NCBI GenBank assembly: GCA_030432015.1
Contig: JAUIHJ010000021.1
Span: 1-22,718, forward strand
Direction: 5' to 3'
DNA from: a bacterium
GTDB lineage: Bacteria; Planctomycetota; Planctomycetia; Pirellulales; Pirellulaceae
Length of the DNA: 22,718 nucleotides
Of the stretch, positions 1-7,725 are shown one piece after another (the stretch's first letter is position 1; each line of letters begins with the position of its first letter). The translations under genes and the position numbers were made by a program. Below the pieces are notes generated by a model, which did not search any database, was not told the origin of the DNA, and saw only the letters and a list, made by a program, of their open reading frames with translations.

Positions 1-98
1 CCGAGGGCGATTAACGCCGCTCTGCGGCGGTTGTTCTACCGATGGGTAAGCTCGTAGTTTATACTCGACGCTTTGCCACACCACAGGACTCGATACGC

Positions 99-920
99 AT
101 GGTACTCTGCCTTCGTTTCAAAAATCCCTCGCCCGTTCCGTTGGAAGTCGAGGGTCTGACGCCCGAGCACCTGAGTTCGCTGTCGCTGTCCGAAGTCGAA
201 CGGTCAATCATTTTTCAGGGCAATCGCAAGGTACCCCTCGGCGACTATTTTCGGGCGTCCGGGGACCCCAGTGACGCAGTGGTCCATTGGGAAGGTGATC
301 TGGCCGGAGTCCACTGGATTGGGGCCAAGATGACGGCAGGCGAAATTCGCGTCATTGGCAATGCGGGACGGCATCTGGGCAGTGAAATGCGCGGTGGCCG
401 AATCCTCGTCGAAGGCAATGCAGGTGATTGGGTGGGTGGAGAAATGCACGGCGGCCTGATTCACGTTCACGGTCGCGCCGGACATTTGATCGGGGCAGCG
501 TATCGCGGCAGCGCGCGGGGCATGACCGGCGGCACGATTCTGATCAACGGCGATGTTGGCAACGAAATTGGCCACACAATGCGCCGCGGCATGCTGGCCA
601 TCGGCGGCGATACGGGCGACCTGATCGGCTTCAACATGCTGGCTGGCAGCGTGCTGACATTTGGGGAGACCGGGATTCGCCACGGCGCGGGAATGCACCG
701 GGGAACGCTGGGATTCTTTGGCCCCACGGCGCCACCGTTGCTGCCAACGTTTCGCCACGCCTGTCGCTATCGACCGGACATCCTGAAGCTGACGTTCGCC
801 CATCTGCGCGAGCTTGGTTTTCCCGTACCGGTCGACGCAGCCGAGATGGAGGTTGATCTTTACAACGGCGACATGATCGAAGGCGGACGTGGCGAGATGC
901 TGATTCGCGCCGCGGCCTAG
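99..920 (+). CDS. fhcC: Formylmethanofuran dehydrogenase/formyltransferase-hydrolase complex subunit C
   Basis: This is the C subunit of the bacterial formyltransferase/hydrolase complex (Fhc), homologous to archaeal FwdC/FmdC. The complex works in tetrahydromethanopterin-linked C1 transfer, releasing formate from formyl-H4MPT via a methanofuran-like cofactor. The protein is a right-handed beta-helix of the GXGXG family (as in the glutamate synthase C-terminus): residues about 75-215 are a ladder of repeats of the form GG-x-I-x-V-x-G-x-AG-x-x-x-G-x-x-M. An upstream in-frame ATG at 42 exists, but I prefer ATG 99 (MVLCLRF..., 273 aa), because family members begin shortly before the VPLEVEGLTPEHL segment and AGGA lies 10 nt upstream. 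It converges with metK 11 nt away and no terminator is visible between them. The A, B and D subunits would have to lie to the left, outside the window. Family assignment is strong; the start is moderately sure. Confidence 0.9.
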   Translation: MVLCLRFKNPSPVPLEVEGLTPEHLSSLSLSEVERSIIFQGNRKVPLGDYFRASGDPSDAVVHWEGDLAGVHWIGAKMTAGEIRVIGNAGRHLGSEMRGGRILVEGNAGDWVGGEMHGGLIHVHGRAGHLIGAAYRGSARGMTGGTILINGDVGNEIGHTMRRGMLAIGGDTGDLIGFNMLAGSVLTFGETGIRHGAGMHRGTLGFFGPTAPPLLPTFRHACRYRPDILKLTFAHLRELGFPVPVDAAEMEVDLYNGDMIEGGRGEMLIRAAA

Positions 921-931
921 CTCGAAAATGC

Positions 932-2113
932 TTACGCCAGCGCGGCAGTGCCGGCCGCCTCACGCAGTTCCGCCGCGCGATGCGTTTTCTCCCAGGTGAA
1001 ATCCGGTTCCGAGCGACCGAAGTGTCCGCCCGCCGCGGTCAATCGGTAAATCGGTCGGCGCAGATCCAGGTATTCGATGATGCCGCCCGGCGTCAGGGGG
1101 AACAGATCACAAACGATCTCGCAGATCCGGACATCGTCCAGCCGCCCCGTTCCTTGCGTGTCAATGTGCACGCTGACGGGTTCGGTGACTCCGATTGCGT
1201 AGGCAAGCTGGACTTCACATCGCTCGGCCAATTCAGCGGCCACAATGTTCTTGGCGATATGGCGCGCCATGTAGGCGGCACTGCGATCGACCTTGGTTGG
1301 ATCCTTGCCGCTGAATGCACCGCCCCCGTGCCGTCCCCAACCACCGTACGTATCGACGATGATCTTGCGTCCCGTTAGGCCGCAGTCGCCGTGCGGTCCA
1401 CCGGTGACGAAGCGGCCGGTCGGATTAATGTGATACTTGATTTCTGCGGTCACCAAGTCAGCCGGCAGGAGCGGCAAGACGATTTCGTTAACCACATAGC
1501 TTTCGATCTCGCTGTGCTCAACTTCCGGGGAATGCTGCGTCGAGACGACGACCGTATCAATTCGGATCGGGGTGTTGCCATCGTATTCGATGGTTACCTG
1601 GCTCTTGCTGTCAGGTCGCAGCCAGTCAACTTCGCTCTTCTGCCGAGCTTCTGTCAGCCGATTCAAGATGCGATGCGACAAGGCAATCGGCAGCGGCATC
1701 AATTCAGGGGTATCGTTGCAGGCAAACCCGAACATCAACCCCTGGTCACCCGCGCCGATTTCCTTACCGGCGGCTGCGTCGTCATTGACCCCCTGGGCGA
1801 TATCGGGGCTCTGCCGATCGATCGACAGCAGCACACCGCACGTATCGGCACAAATCCCCATATGATCGTCGGTATAGCCAACCTCGCGAATGACGTCGCG
1901 GACGATGGCCTGATAGTCGACCTGGGCCTTGGTGGTAATCTCTCCGGAAATAATCGCCATGCCAGTGGTGACCATCGTCTCGCACGCAACGCGACTGAGT
2001 GGATCTTGAGCCAACAGCGCATCCAGCACGCCATCGGAAATCTGATCGGCAAGTTTATCCGGGTGCCCCATACTCACGGATTCGCTGGTAAACAAGTAAT
2101 TGCCGGATGCCAC
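932..2113 (-). CDS. metK: S-adenosylmethionine synthetase
   Basis: MetK makes S-adenosylmethionine from methionine and ATP in the cytosol. The 393-residue length is typical. Visible signatures are GHPDKLADQISDG near residue 16 (ATP site), GAGDQGLMFG near residue 121 (the family hexapeptide region) and the glycine-rich GGGAFSGKDPTKVDRS loop near residue 265, followed by SAAYMAR. The start is GTG at 2113, supported by a strong Shine-Dalgarno AAAGGAG (2121-2127) 7 nt upstream. The leader carries a perfect TATAAT box at 2212-2217 and a three-copy 15-nt repeat between promoter and start. It lies 192 nt downstream of the LptC/LptA-like gene on the same strand but appears to have its own promoter. 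No known SAM riboswitch architecture is recognisable in the leader. Confidence 0.98.
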   Translation of the reverse strand: MASGNYLFTSESVSMGHPDKLADQISDGVLDALLAQDPLSRVACETMVTTGMAIISGEITTKAQVDYQAIVRDVIREVGYTDDHMGICADTCGVLLSIDRQSPDIAQGVNDDAAAGKEIGAGDQGLMFGFACNDTPELMPLPIALSHRILNRLTEARQKSEVDWLRPDSKSQVTIEYDGNTPIRIDTVVVSTQHSPEVEHSEIESYVVNEIVLPLLPADLVTAEIKYHINPTGRFVTGGPHGDCGLTGRKIIVDTYGGWGRHGGGAFSGKDPTKVDRSAAYMARHIAKNIVAAELAERCEVQLAYAIGVTEPVSVHIDTQGTGRLDDVRICEIVCDLFPLTPGGIIEYLDLRRPIYRLTAAGGHFGRSEPDFTWEKTHRAAELREAAGTAALA

Positions 2114-2145
2114 AGATGCGCTCCTTTAGCGAGAGACAACCAAGA

Positions 2146-2190
2146 GGTACTGAGTCTTGAGGTACCGAGTCTTGATGTACTGGGTCTTGG
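2146..2190 (-). repeat. Three tandem 15-nt repeats in the metK leader
   Basis: Three adjacent 15-nt units lie at 2146-2160, 2161-2175 and 2176-2190. The plus-strand consensus is GGTACTGAGTCTTGA; the second copy has one change and the third has three. Each unit contains a GTAC palindrome. The array is bracketed by the inverted pair CCAAGA (2140-2145) and TCTTGG (2185-2190). It lies between the metK -10 box and the ribosome binding site, so it would be transcribed as leader RNA. Confidence 0.85.
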
Positions 2191-2211
2191 AATGAATATT
2201 AGCAAAGAGGC

Positions 2212-2240
2212 ATTATAGGCACAGATTGCCGACTGCGAAA
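2212..2240 (-). promoter_or_regulatory. Putative sigma70-type promoter for metK
   Basis: On the minus strand a perfect TATAAT lies at 2212-2217, with a weak -35 hexamer TTTCGC at 2235-2240 and a 17-nt spacer. Predicted transcription would start near 2205, giving a leader of about 90 nt that includes the triple repeat. The -10 match is seen directly; promoter activity is inferred. Confidence 0.5.
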
Positions 2241-2305
2241 CCGCCTTTCGAGGCCGGAGACACCCTTCCATAGTCACCGGCTGGGCCGGCGCACCGCGCT
2301 GCGAA

Positions 2306-5300
2306 CTACCGCGAAGCTGCGGAACGTGTCGGCTGATTGCGATAGGCCTGCGAGGGGAGCGCGTTGGGATCCGAACGGGTTCCGAGCGGACCATAGGCGG
2401 GGGACGGATTGGTGGGCGGTCCTGCGTTGGGAGGTCGATAACCGGGTGGCGCGTAACCGGGTGGCGGATCGTTGGGCGGCGCGTAACCGGGTGGCGGATC
2501 GTTGGGCGGCGCGAATTCAGGCGGCGTCCCAGCCGGTGGCTGGGTGCCGGTCGGCGGAATCCTGGAGGGCGTGACGTTTGATCGCGGTGCGGCCGGTGTT
2601 CGCGTCATGAGGCCCTGGACATTCAATTCAAGCTCGAAATCATCCAACGCGAATTGCCGTGTTTTGGGATAGAACAGAATCCTTCTGGCGCTCAATGGCT
2701 GCCACGGACCACCTTCCTGGTGCTGAAATTTCAGCGTCGCTTTCGGCCTGCCGGCACCCTCGAGCACCAGTTGATCCTTCGCCCGAACATAGAAGACTCG
2801 ATCGGCCGCCGCGGCAAACTGACGACCCTGAATCTGAGCGTTTCCGGTCGCCTCGACTTCGATGGCATTCTCACTGCCGGACGTCGTGCGCATATCGGCA
2901 ACCGCCAGCCGTCGGCTTGTCAGTATGACGCTGTTGGCGGCCAGCAGATCCGGCCGCTGGGAATCGAGCGTCTGCTCCCACGTGCCGATCGGCCCGAAAA
3001 TGGTCCGTGTACCGTTGAGGAACTGCACTTCCCGCGTGTCGATATTCCCCACCATCTGGTTCTCGAAGTCAACACGCAAGAAGATCAGATCGGGCATCGG
3101 CGAACGGGTGGCTGGCCCTTGTTTCTTCTCGGGGTTGGGGCCACGGTGAATGATATAACCTGGCCCATTCCCCTCGACCTGTCCGTTTGATCGATCGATC
3201 ACCAAATCGTGAATGCTCAACGAATCAAGGGCGGTCAACGCGCCGGACGACTCGACGGTCCGGCTCTCAACATGCGCCAACCCGAGAAATGACAGCCGAC
3301 TGGCATCCACGCCGTCGGGTGCCGGATCCGTGAACTTGATGGGTCGGTTGAGCACGACTTCCAGCGAATCGCCGCTGGCCACAAACTGAACGTTTTGCTG
3401 CTGCTTGGTGAGATGGCCGCCGTGCGTTTCGACTTTCCCATCGAAGCGCGCCGTCTGACCATCAAAGTGCATCCCCTGTTTCCACAGCACGTTCAACGGC
3501 TTGGGCTGGCCGCTCGCGCCAGTCCCCAGGGCAACCTGCTGTGGCAACATGAACATGCTGCCCGGCCCCACAACTTCGGCGACATTGCTGGCCAATTGAA
3601 CTCGCACAAGGCTCCCGTCGAGCGTCATCCCTTCCGCCGAGAATCGCGCCGGGGCACCTGTCAGCGTCAGTTCGGCGTTGGGGTTGTTGCCGTTCTCGAG
3701 CACCACGCGTTGCGCCGCGATATCGAGGGCCGATTTGGCGACCGGTTGATACTCGATGACGTGTACATCGTTTTGCAGGTCGAGCGATTCTAACTCGGGC
3801 GTTTCGGTCATCACGACCTGGCCGCGGAGTACGCCGGCGGTTAGCTGCATTTTCTTGGGCACCTTGGCGTCGGCGCCGCTGGCGCGGCCGAACAGATCGG
3901 TGGACCTGGCGGCATCAGAACCTTCAACCGTGGCGGCGGCGATTTCGTCGAGGGTCGGTTGGCGAAACCAGATTTGGGCCTCCGACAAGAACGCAATGAG
4001 CTGCTTGGAGTCGAGTTCGATCTGGCCACTCGCCAGCATGCGATCGGCATGAATGTCGACTTGATCAGTTCCGGGACGCGGCACCTCTAACAGGTAGAGA
4101 TGCAGTTCGTTGGCTTTGAGCGTCGCGATTCCGGTGAGACTGAGATTGGCCTGCCCCATTAACGAAAGCACTTTGTTCTTACCCTGCGGCAACAACGATA
4201 CCGTGCCGGCCCAATTGGCCTGGAAGGGCCGTTTCTCTTTCCCCATCTGGCCGCGCGCGAGTCCTGGTCCGGCCGCTTGCAGGCGGCCCAAACGCCCCCC
4301 TTCGAGCAGTTCATATTCCAACCGCGGAGCTTCGACGAAAAACTGTTCGCTAAACAATGTCGCGTTCTCACTGCCACTCAACTCGACGCGACGCGTGAGA
4401 AAGTCGTATTCGATGCGTTTGGCACGCGCTCCGGCCCGCATCGAGGGAGCCCGAATCATGACGGGAAACCCGACCGCAATGATCTTCCTGGGCTCCATGG
4501 GCCCGGGGCGGGACGAGCGTGATGTTGACGACGGCTCGGGGGAAACTTCCGGAATCGACACACCTGGATCCACGGCCTCGTTCCCCTTGGGGGCAAAGTG
4601 GATCTCGAGGAGCTCACAGTTTAGCTGGTCGCTGGGCCCATCCAGATTATGACGAATCACGTCGACCCGTTCCTCGAGCGACGCGATCAGCGCGTCAAAA
4701 TCAAATCGAAACGGGCCCTGGCATTTGATCTCGACCGGTGTGGCCGAACGAACGATCGGCAGCGAGGCGGCGGGTTGGTGGGGCGCCGAACGGGGCTGCT
4801 CAGGCCCCTTCATCATGGCGAACATGTCGCCCTCAATCTGCAGGTTGACTTCATCGACATGGACCAACTCCAGCGACCGGATTCTCCCCATCGCCGCCTT
4901 CTTACGCCCGGCAATGGTTTGCGGCTGCTCCAAGTGAATCGAAAGGTCGCGGCCTTGAGCCCGATTTTGGCCGAAACGGAAATCGACTTCAGAAGGTGCC
5001 CAGATCCGCTTGCGGTCAATCTGAATGTTCTTGGTCGTGACACGGAGGCCGTCATCGCTGGCGGCGTTCGTGGCCGGGCTGTAGATGGTCACGTCACCCT
5101 GCAGCTTGCCGCCGACGAGCTGGCCGAACTTGCCAAGCATGAAATCCGGTGGCGGATCGAAGCTGAGGACCGCGCCTTCGCTGGCGCGCATCACAACGGG
5201 GCGACGGCTGGCCTTGCTGGTGGATTCGGGCGAACTGCGATTCGGCACAGCCTCCGCCACTGGACTGCTCGATTGCGACGCATCGTCGTCCTTCGGTGGA

Positions 5301-5605
5301 TCGATGTAGCTGATCAACGTGCAGCGAGGCAGCCGCAAGTCGCCATTTTCCAGTTGCTTGTAGTCATCGAACAGCAACGTGCCCTGATTTGTTTCCAGGA
5401 CCTTGGGCTGGCCGAGTTCCCAGGCACCCACGGGAAACAACGTCTGATCGACCTGGGTGAGGTTGCGATTGGTGTTTGGTTCCCATTCCGCCTGAACCAC
5501 TTCAATGTTCGGCTCGATCAAGGGCGCAGCAATCATCGCGTAGGCAAAGTACGCCAGCAGTACAACCGCGAATGTCTGGGCAGTACGTGTAAGGCGTGAA
5601 ATCAC
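2306..5605 (-). CDS. Giant LptC/LptA (OstA)-like protein with Pro-rich tail
   Basis: This 1099-residue protein has no standard name that I recognise. Residues about 11-30 form a single N-terminal membrane anchor with no cleavage-type signal. Residues about 185-225 (LRVTTKNIQIDRKRIWAPSE and following) read like the LptC beta-jellyroll. At least three further stretches (about 608-690, 715-760, 915-1010) look like LptA/OstA repeats, the last containing IEVEATGNAQIQG and DQLVLEGAGRPKATL. Residues about 1002-1099 are a low-complexity Pro/Gly/Asn tail with APPNDPPPGY repeats. It follows kdsD-kdsC on the same strand, the place of lptC-lptA in proteobacteria, so a role in moving LPS or another lipid between the membranes is inferred. 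Standard LptC and LptA have about 190 residues each, so this is far larger. The start is a GTG with only a weak GGAT upstream. Metal-related or other export roles are not excluded. Confidence 0.75.
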   Translation of the reverse strand: MISRLTRTAQTFAVVLLAYFAYAMIAAPLIEPNIEVVQAEWEPNTNRNLTQVDQTLFPVGAWELGQPKVLETNQGTLLFDDYKQLENGDLRLPRCTLISYIDPPKDDDASQSSSPVAEAVPNRSSPESTSKASRRPVVMRASEGAVLSFDPPPDFMLGKFGQLVGGKLQGDVTIYSPATNAASDDGLRVTTKNIQIDRKRIWAPSEVDFRFGQNRAQGRDLSIHLEQPQTIAGRKKAAMGRIRSLELVHVDEVNLQIEGDMFAMMKGPEQPRSAPHQPAASLPIVRSATPVEIKCQGPFRFDFDALIASLEERVDVIRHNLDGPSDQLNCELLEIHFAPKGNEAVDPGVSIPEVSPEPSSTSRSSRPGPMEPRKIIAVGFPVMIRAPSMRAGARAKRIEYDFLTRRVELSGSENATLFSEQFFVEAPRLEYELLEGGRLGRLQAAGPGLARGQMGKEKRPFQANWAGTVSLLPQGKNKVLSLMGQANLSLTGIATLKANELHLYLLEVPRPGTDQVDIHADRMLASGQIELDSKQLIAFLSEAQIWFRQPTLDEIAAATVEGSDAARSTDLFGRASGADAKVPKKMQLTAGVLRGQVVMTETPELESLDLQNDVHVIEYQPVAKSALDIAAQRVVLENGNNPNAELTLTGAPARFSAEGMTLDGSLVRVQLASNVAEVVGPGSMFMLPQQVALGTGASGQPKPLNVLWKQGMHFDGQTARFDGKVETHGGHLTKQQQNVQFVASGDSLEVVLNRPIKFTDPAPDGVDASRLSFLGLAHVESRTVESSGALTALDSLSIHDLVIDRSNGQVEGNGPGYIIHRGPNPEKKQGPATRSPMPDLIFLRVDFENQMVGNIDTREVQFLNGTRTIFGPIGTWEQTLDSQRPDLLAANSVILTSRRLAVADMRTTSGSENAIEVEATGNAQIQGRQFAAAADRVFYVRAKDQLVLEGAGRPKATLKFQHQEGGPWQPLSARRILFYPKTRQFALDDFELELNVQGLMTRTPAAPRSNVTPSRIPPTGTQPPAGTPPEFAPPNDPPPGYAPPNDPPPGYAPPGYRPPNAGPPTNPSPAYGPLGTRSDPNALPSQAYRNQPTRSAASR
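2449..2508. repeat. Two perfect 30-nt tandem repeats coding Pro-rich decapeptides
   Basis: The 30-nt unit at 2449-2478 is repeated exactly at 2479-2508, and a partial third copy begins at 2509. It lies inside the 3' part of the LptC/LptA-like gene and encodes the decapeptide APPNDPPPGY on the minus strand. Perfect DNA identity points to recent slippage or duplication. Confidence 0.9.
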
Positions 5606-5665
5606 AGCGAGTCGATATCCCGGGAAAGTCCCTTGGTCGGCGGTCGCACCAAATTGGCTGATGAA

Positions 5666-6187
5666 TCAGTTGGCATATTTCCGAATCATGCCGTCCCATA
5701 ATCCCTTGTTCGCAAGGACGCATTCAATCGTCTCGCGGACCGCTCCCTGGCCGCCTGGCAGTTTCGTCACATACGCTGCCGCATTCCGGACCTCAAGGGA
5801 GGCATCCGCTACGGCGACCCCGAGACCAACGGTCTTGATCAACGCCAAGTCCGGGAGGTCGTCGCCGATATAGCAAACACGCTCCGGGGTAAGCCCCAAT
5901 TCACTGATGATCCGTCGTGCCGCGACCAGTTTGGCGTCAACCCCCTGCCGAATGATGTCCACGCCCAACTCATTCGCCCGCAGTTGCACTACATGCGATG
6001 TCCTGGCGGTGACAATCCCAAATTTGAAACCTGCCCGTTGCCACAGCTTGATTCCCATCCCGTCACGAACGTGAAAACGCTTCGTCTCGATCCCCTGGTT
6101 GTCAAAGATAATGCCTCCATCGGTGAGGACACCATCGACATCCGAGAGGATCAGTTCCACGCTCTTGCAGCGGTCTTCTAACTTCAT
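5666..6187 (-). CDS. kdsC: 3-deoxy-D-manno-octulosonate 8-phosphate phosphatase (KdsC)
   Basis: KdsC removes the phosphate from Kdo 8-phosphate in the cytosol, giving free Kdo for the LPS inner core. The 173-residue protein is a compact HAD phosphatase without a cap (C0 type). It shows motif I DVDGVLTDGG (residues 16-25, two catalytic aspartates), motif II GIVTART near residue 57, a motif III lysine in the following helix, and motif IV GDDLPDLALI near residue 108. The ATG at 6187 is used; its upstream region lacks a strong Shine-Dalgarno, which fits translational coupling with kdsD, whose stop is only 8 nt upstream. The LptC/LptA-like gene follows after 60 nt. A Kdo-pathway enzyme argues for a genuine LPS-bearing outer membrane in this organism. 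Confidence 0.93.
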   Translation of the reverse strand: MKLEDRCKSVELILSDVDGVLTDGGIIFDNQGIETKRFHVRDGMGIKLWQRAGFKFGIVTARTSHVVQLRANELGVDIIRQGVDAKLVAARRIISELGLTPERVCYIGDDLPDLALIKTVGLGVAVADASLEVRNAAAYVTKLPGGQGAVRETIECVLANKGLWDGMIRKYAN

Positions 6188-6195
6188 CTACGTAA

Positions 6196-7311
6196 CTACC
6201 GCCGGGGTTGGTTCGAAAAGGGAACAGTTTGAGGAAAGTCGCCGTGGTGCGGGGTGTCTTGCTCTCGGTCGCCGGCCGATGCTTCGTCGGTGGCGGCCGC
6301 TTCGGCTTCGGCAGGCAGCCAGCCGACGACATCGGTAATGTCGACCAGACCTACCGGCCTTTCCTGATCATCAAGGACCGGCAGCTCGCTGAGCTTTCGC
6401 GAGGCCATAAGGTGCAAGGCGTCCGACAGCAGGTTGCCGCTCCGAACCACCGTGGGCCCGTGCGTCATCGCGTCTTCGATGGGAATGTCGAACGTCGCGT
6501 GGCGGTCGGATTCCAGAATTCGCGCCAGGTCGCTGTCGGTGAAAATACCAGTCAGCTTGCCAGCATCGCCAATCAACATCACCGCGCCGGTACGGCGGCC
6601 TGGCTTGGTTGCCTGGAGCAGGACATCGCAGACGTTTTGCCCCGCCGACGCGACACGGCATTGATCCAGGGGACGCATGACTTCATCGACTTTGGCCAAT
6701 TTACGACCCAGGCTTCCGCCCGGATGGAAGTTCGCGAAATCCGTCGCCGCGAAACCGCGAATCCGGCTCATCACTAACGCCAACGCATCACCCACCGCCA
6801 GCATCGCGGTTGTACTTGTGCTGGGTGCCAACCCTAAATGACCCGCCTCGCGCAGCGAACCCAAGTCGATGGTCACGCCCGCGGCCCGGCCGAGTGTGCT
6901 TTGAGGGTTACCCGTTATGGCAATCACGGGCAACGACCGTGTCGCCAGGGAGGGCAACAGACGCACGACCTCTTCGGTTTCGCCGCTGAATGAGATCGCC
7001 AGCACGAGGTCATCCTGGTGCAGACGGCCCAAATCGCCGTGGATCGCTTCGGCCGGGTGAACCGAATGGCTATTGGTTCCGGTCGAGGCCAGCGTGGCCG
7101 CAATCTTTTGCCCGATCAGACCAGCTTTCCCCATGCCGATCACGATCACATTACCACGGCACGCTTCCAACATCTGGAGCGCTTCGCAGAATTCGTCGCC
7201 CAACTGGCCGGCCAAGTCCAGTAGCGACTGGCCTTCGTGCCGGATGATCTCGCGGGCAAACGCCAACCGTTCAAAACGAGTCCGCAATGCCGACGTGTTA
7301 ATAGCTTCCAT
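6196..7311 (-). CDS. kdsD: Arabinose-5-phosphate isomerase (KdsD/KpsF/GutQ family)
   Basis: This enzyme interconverts ribulose 5-phosphate and arabinose 5-phosphate, the first step of Kdo synthesis. The N-terminal SIS domain (about residues 40-190) has the VIGMGKAGLIGQKIAATLAS and SFSGETEEVVRLLP phosphosugar motifs and the AEAIHGDLG segment. Two CBS domains follow (about 210-335), including TGIFTDSDLARIL and GLVDITDV. A tail of about 40 residues after the second CBS domain is charged and probably disordered. The reading frame stays open to a GTG at 7341, but I prefer ATG 7311: it has AGGA (7321-7324) 9 nt upstream, whereas GTG 7341 and ATG 7332 fall within a perfect 6-bp hairpin (7326-7341) and lack a good ribosome site. 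It is the first gene of the Kdo/LPS cluster, followed at once by kdsC. Confidence 0.93.
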   Translation of the reverse strand: MEAINTSALRTRFERLAFAREIIRHEGQSLLDLAGQLGDEFCEALQMLEACRGNVIVIGMGKAGLIGQKIAATLASTGTNSHSVHPAEAIHGDLGRLHQDDLVLAISFSGETEEVVRLLPSLATRSLPVIAITGNPQSTLGRAAGVTIDLGSLREAGHLGLAPSTSTTAMLAVGDALALVMSRIRGFAATDFANFHPGGSLGRKLAKVDEVMRPLDQCRVASAGQNVCDVLLQATKPGRRTGAVMLIGDAGKLTGIFTDSDLARILESDRHATFDIPIEDAMTHGPTVVRSGNLLSDALHLMASRKLSELPVLDDQERPVGLVDITDVVGWLPAEAEAAATDEASAGDREQDTPHHGDFPQTVPFSNQPRR

Positions 7312-7325
7312 GCTTGCCGATCCTT

Positions 7326-7341
7326 GTGCCATCCTTGGCAC
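7326..7341 (-). promoter_or_regulatory. Small perfect hairpin just upstream of kdsD
   Basis: GTGCCA (7326-7331) and TGGCAC (7336-7341) form a perfect 6-bp stem with a TCCT loop, immediately upstream of the ribosome binding site assigned to kdsD. It has no T-tract, so it is not a terminator. It could affect leader structure; function is unproven. Confidence 0.35.
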
Positions 7342-7504
7342 GCTCAGCGGTTCCGTTCAGAAAACGTCGGCGGATCTTAGCGGCGTCACGCGAATGGGGC
7401 AATGCGAGCGCGCAACGAAAACCGGGATTGCTAGCAAAGCTGCCGCCTCAGTCCGCCCCAGCCATCGAATCGGCTAGTGATTCGTTGACGCGCGTCACGA
7501 GTCA

Positions 7505-7651
7505 TCACTCGGTGGCGTTGGGATCACCTTTCATCGAATCGATCACCCAAGGCAGCCAACACAGACACGGACCGGTAAACAGAAGCAGGATAATAAAGAC
7601 CAACACCCCAGTCTGATTCAAACCGGCAAACGCAACTTTTCCCTGCGGCAT
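7505..7651 (-). CDS. Small single-pass membrane protein, 48 aa
   Basis: A 48-residue protein beginning MPQGKVAFAGLNQTG, followed by a hydrophobic stretch (VLVFIILLLF, about residues 16-25) continuing into the conserved-looking TGPCLCWLPWVIDS segment, and ending in a charged KGDPNATE tail. The frame is open further upstream, but ATG 7651 has a near-ideal GGAGGG Shine-Dalgarno (7656-7661) 4 nt before it, which decides the start and makes the gene believable despite its size. It lies between the aldolase gene and kdsD on the same strand. I do not know its function. The CxC pair and the Pro-Trp at the end of the hydrophobic segment are its most distinctive features, and from memory similar short peptides occur in planctomycetes. 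Confidence 0.7.
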   Translation of the reverse strand: MPQGKVAFAGLNQTGVLVFIILLLFTGPCLCWLPWVIDSMKGDPNATE

Positions 7652-7725
7652 AATACCCTCCGGAAGTCTAATGATGAGAATGTCTGGGTGGCATGTCGCC
7701 ACATCTGGAAAGAATCATACCTGAA

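Noticed and set aside
1..57. Possible tail of an upstream plus-strand gene ending at 55-57 (ending ...RRLFYRWVSS)
   Set aside because: Only 18 residues are visible and they match no family I know; it cannot be told from chance open frame.
1391..2218. 275-residue open frame opposite metK
   Set aside because: Antisense shadow of metK; no independent evidence.
2114..2220. SAM riboswitch in the metK leader
   Set aside because: The leader is short and lacks any SAM-I, SAM-II or SAM-IV architecture I can recognise; only the triple repeat and promoter are visible.
4649..5599. 316-residue open frame opposite the LptC/LptA-like gene
   Set aside because: Lies wholly antisense to a gene with coherent domains and carries no motif; shadow frame.
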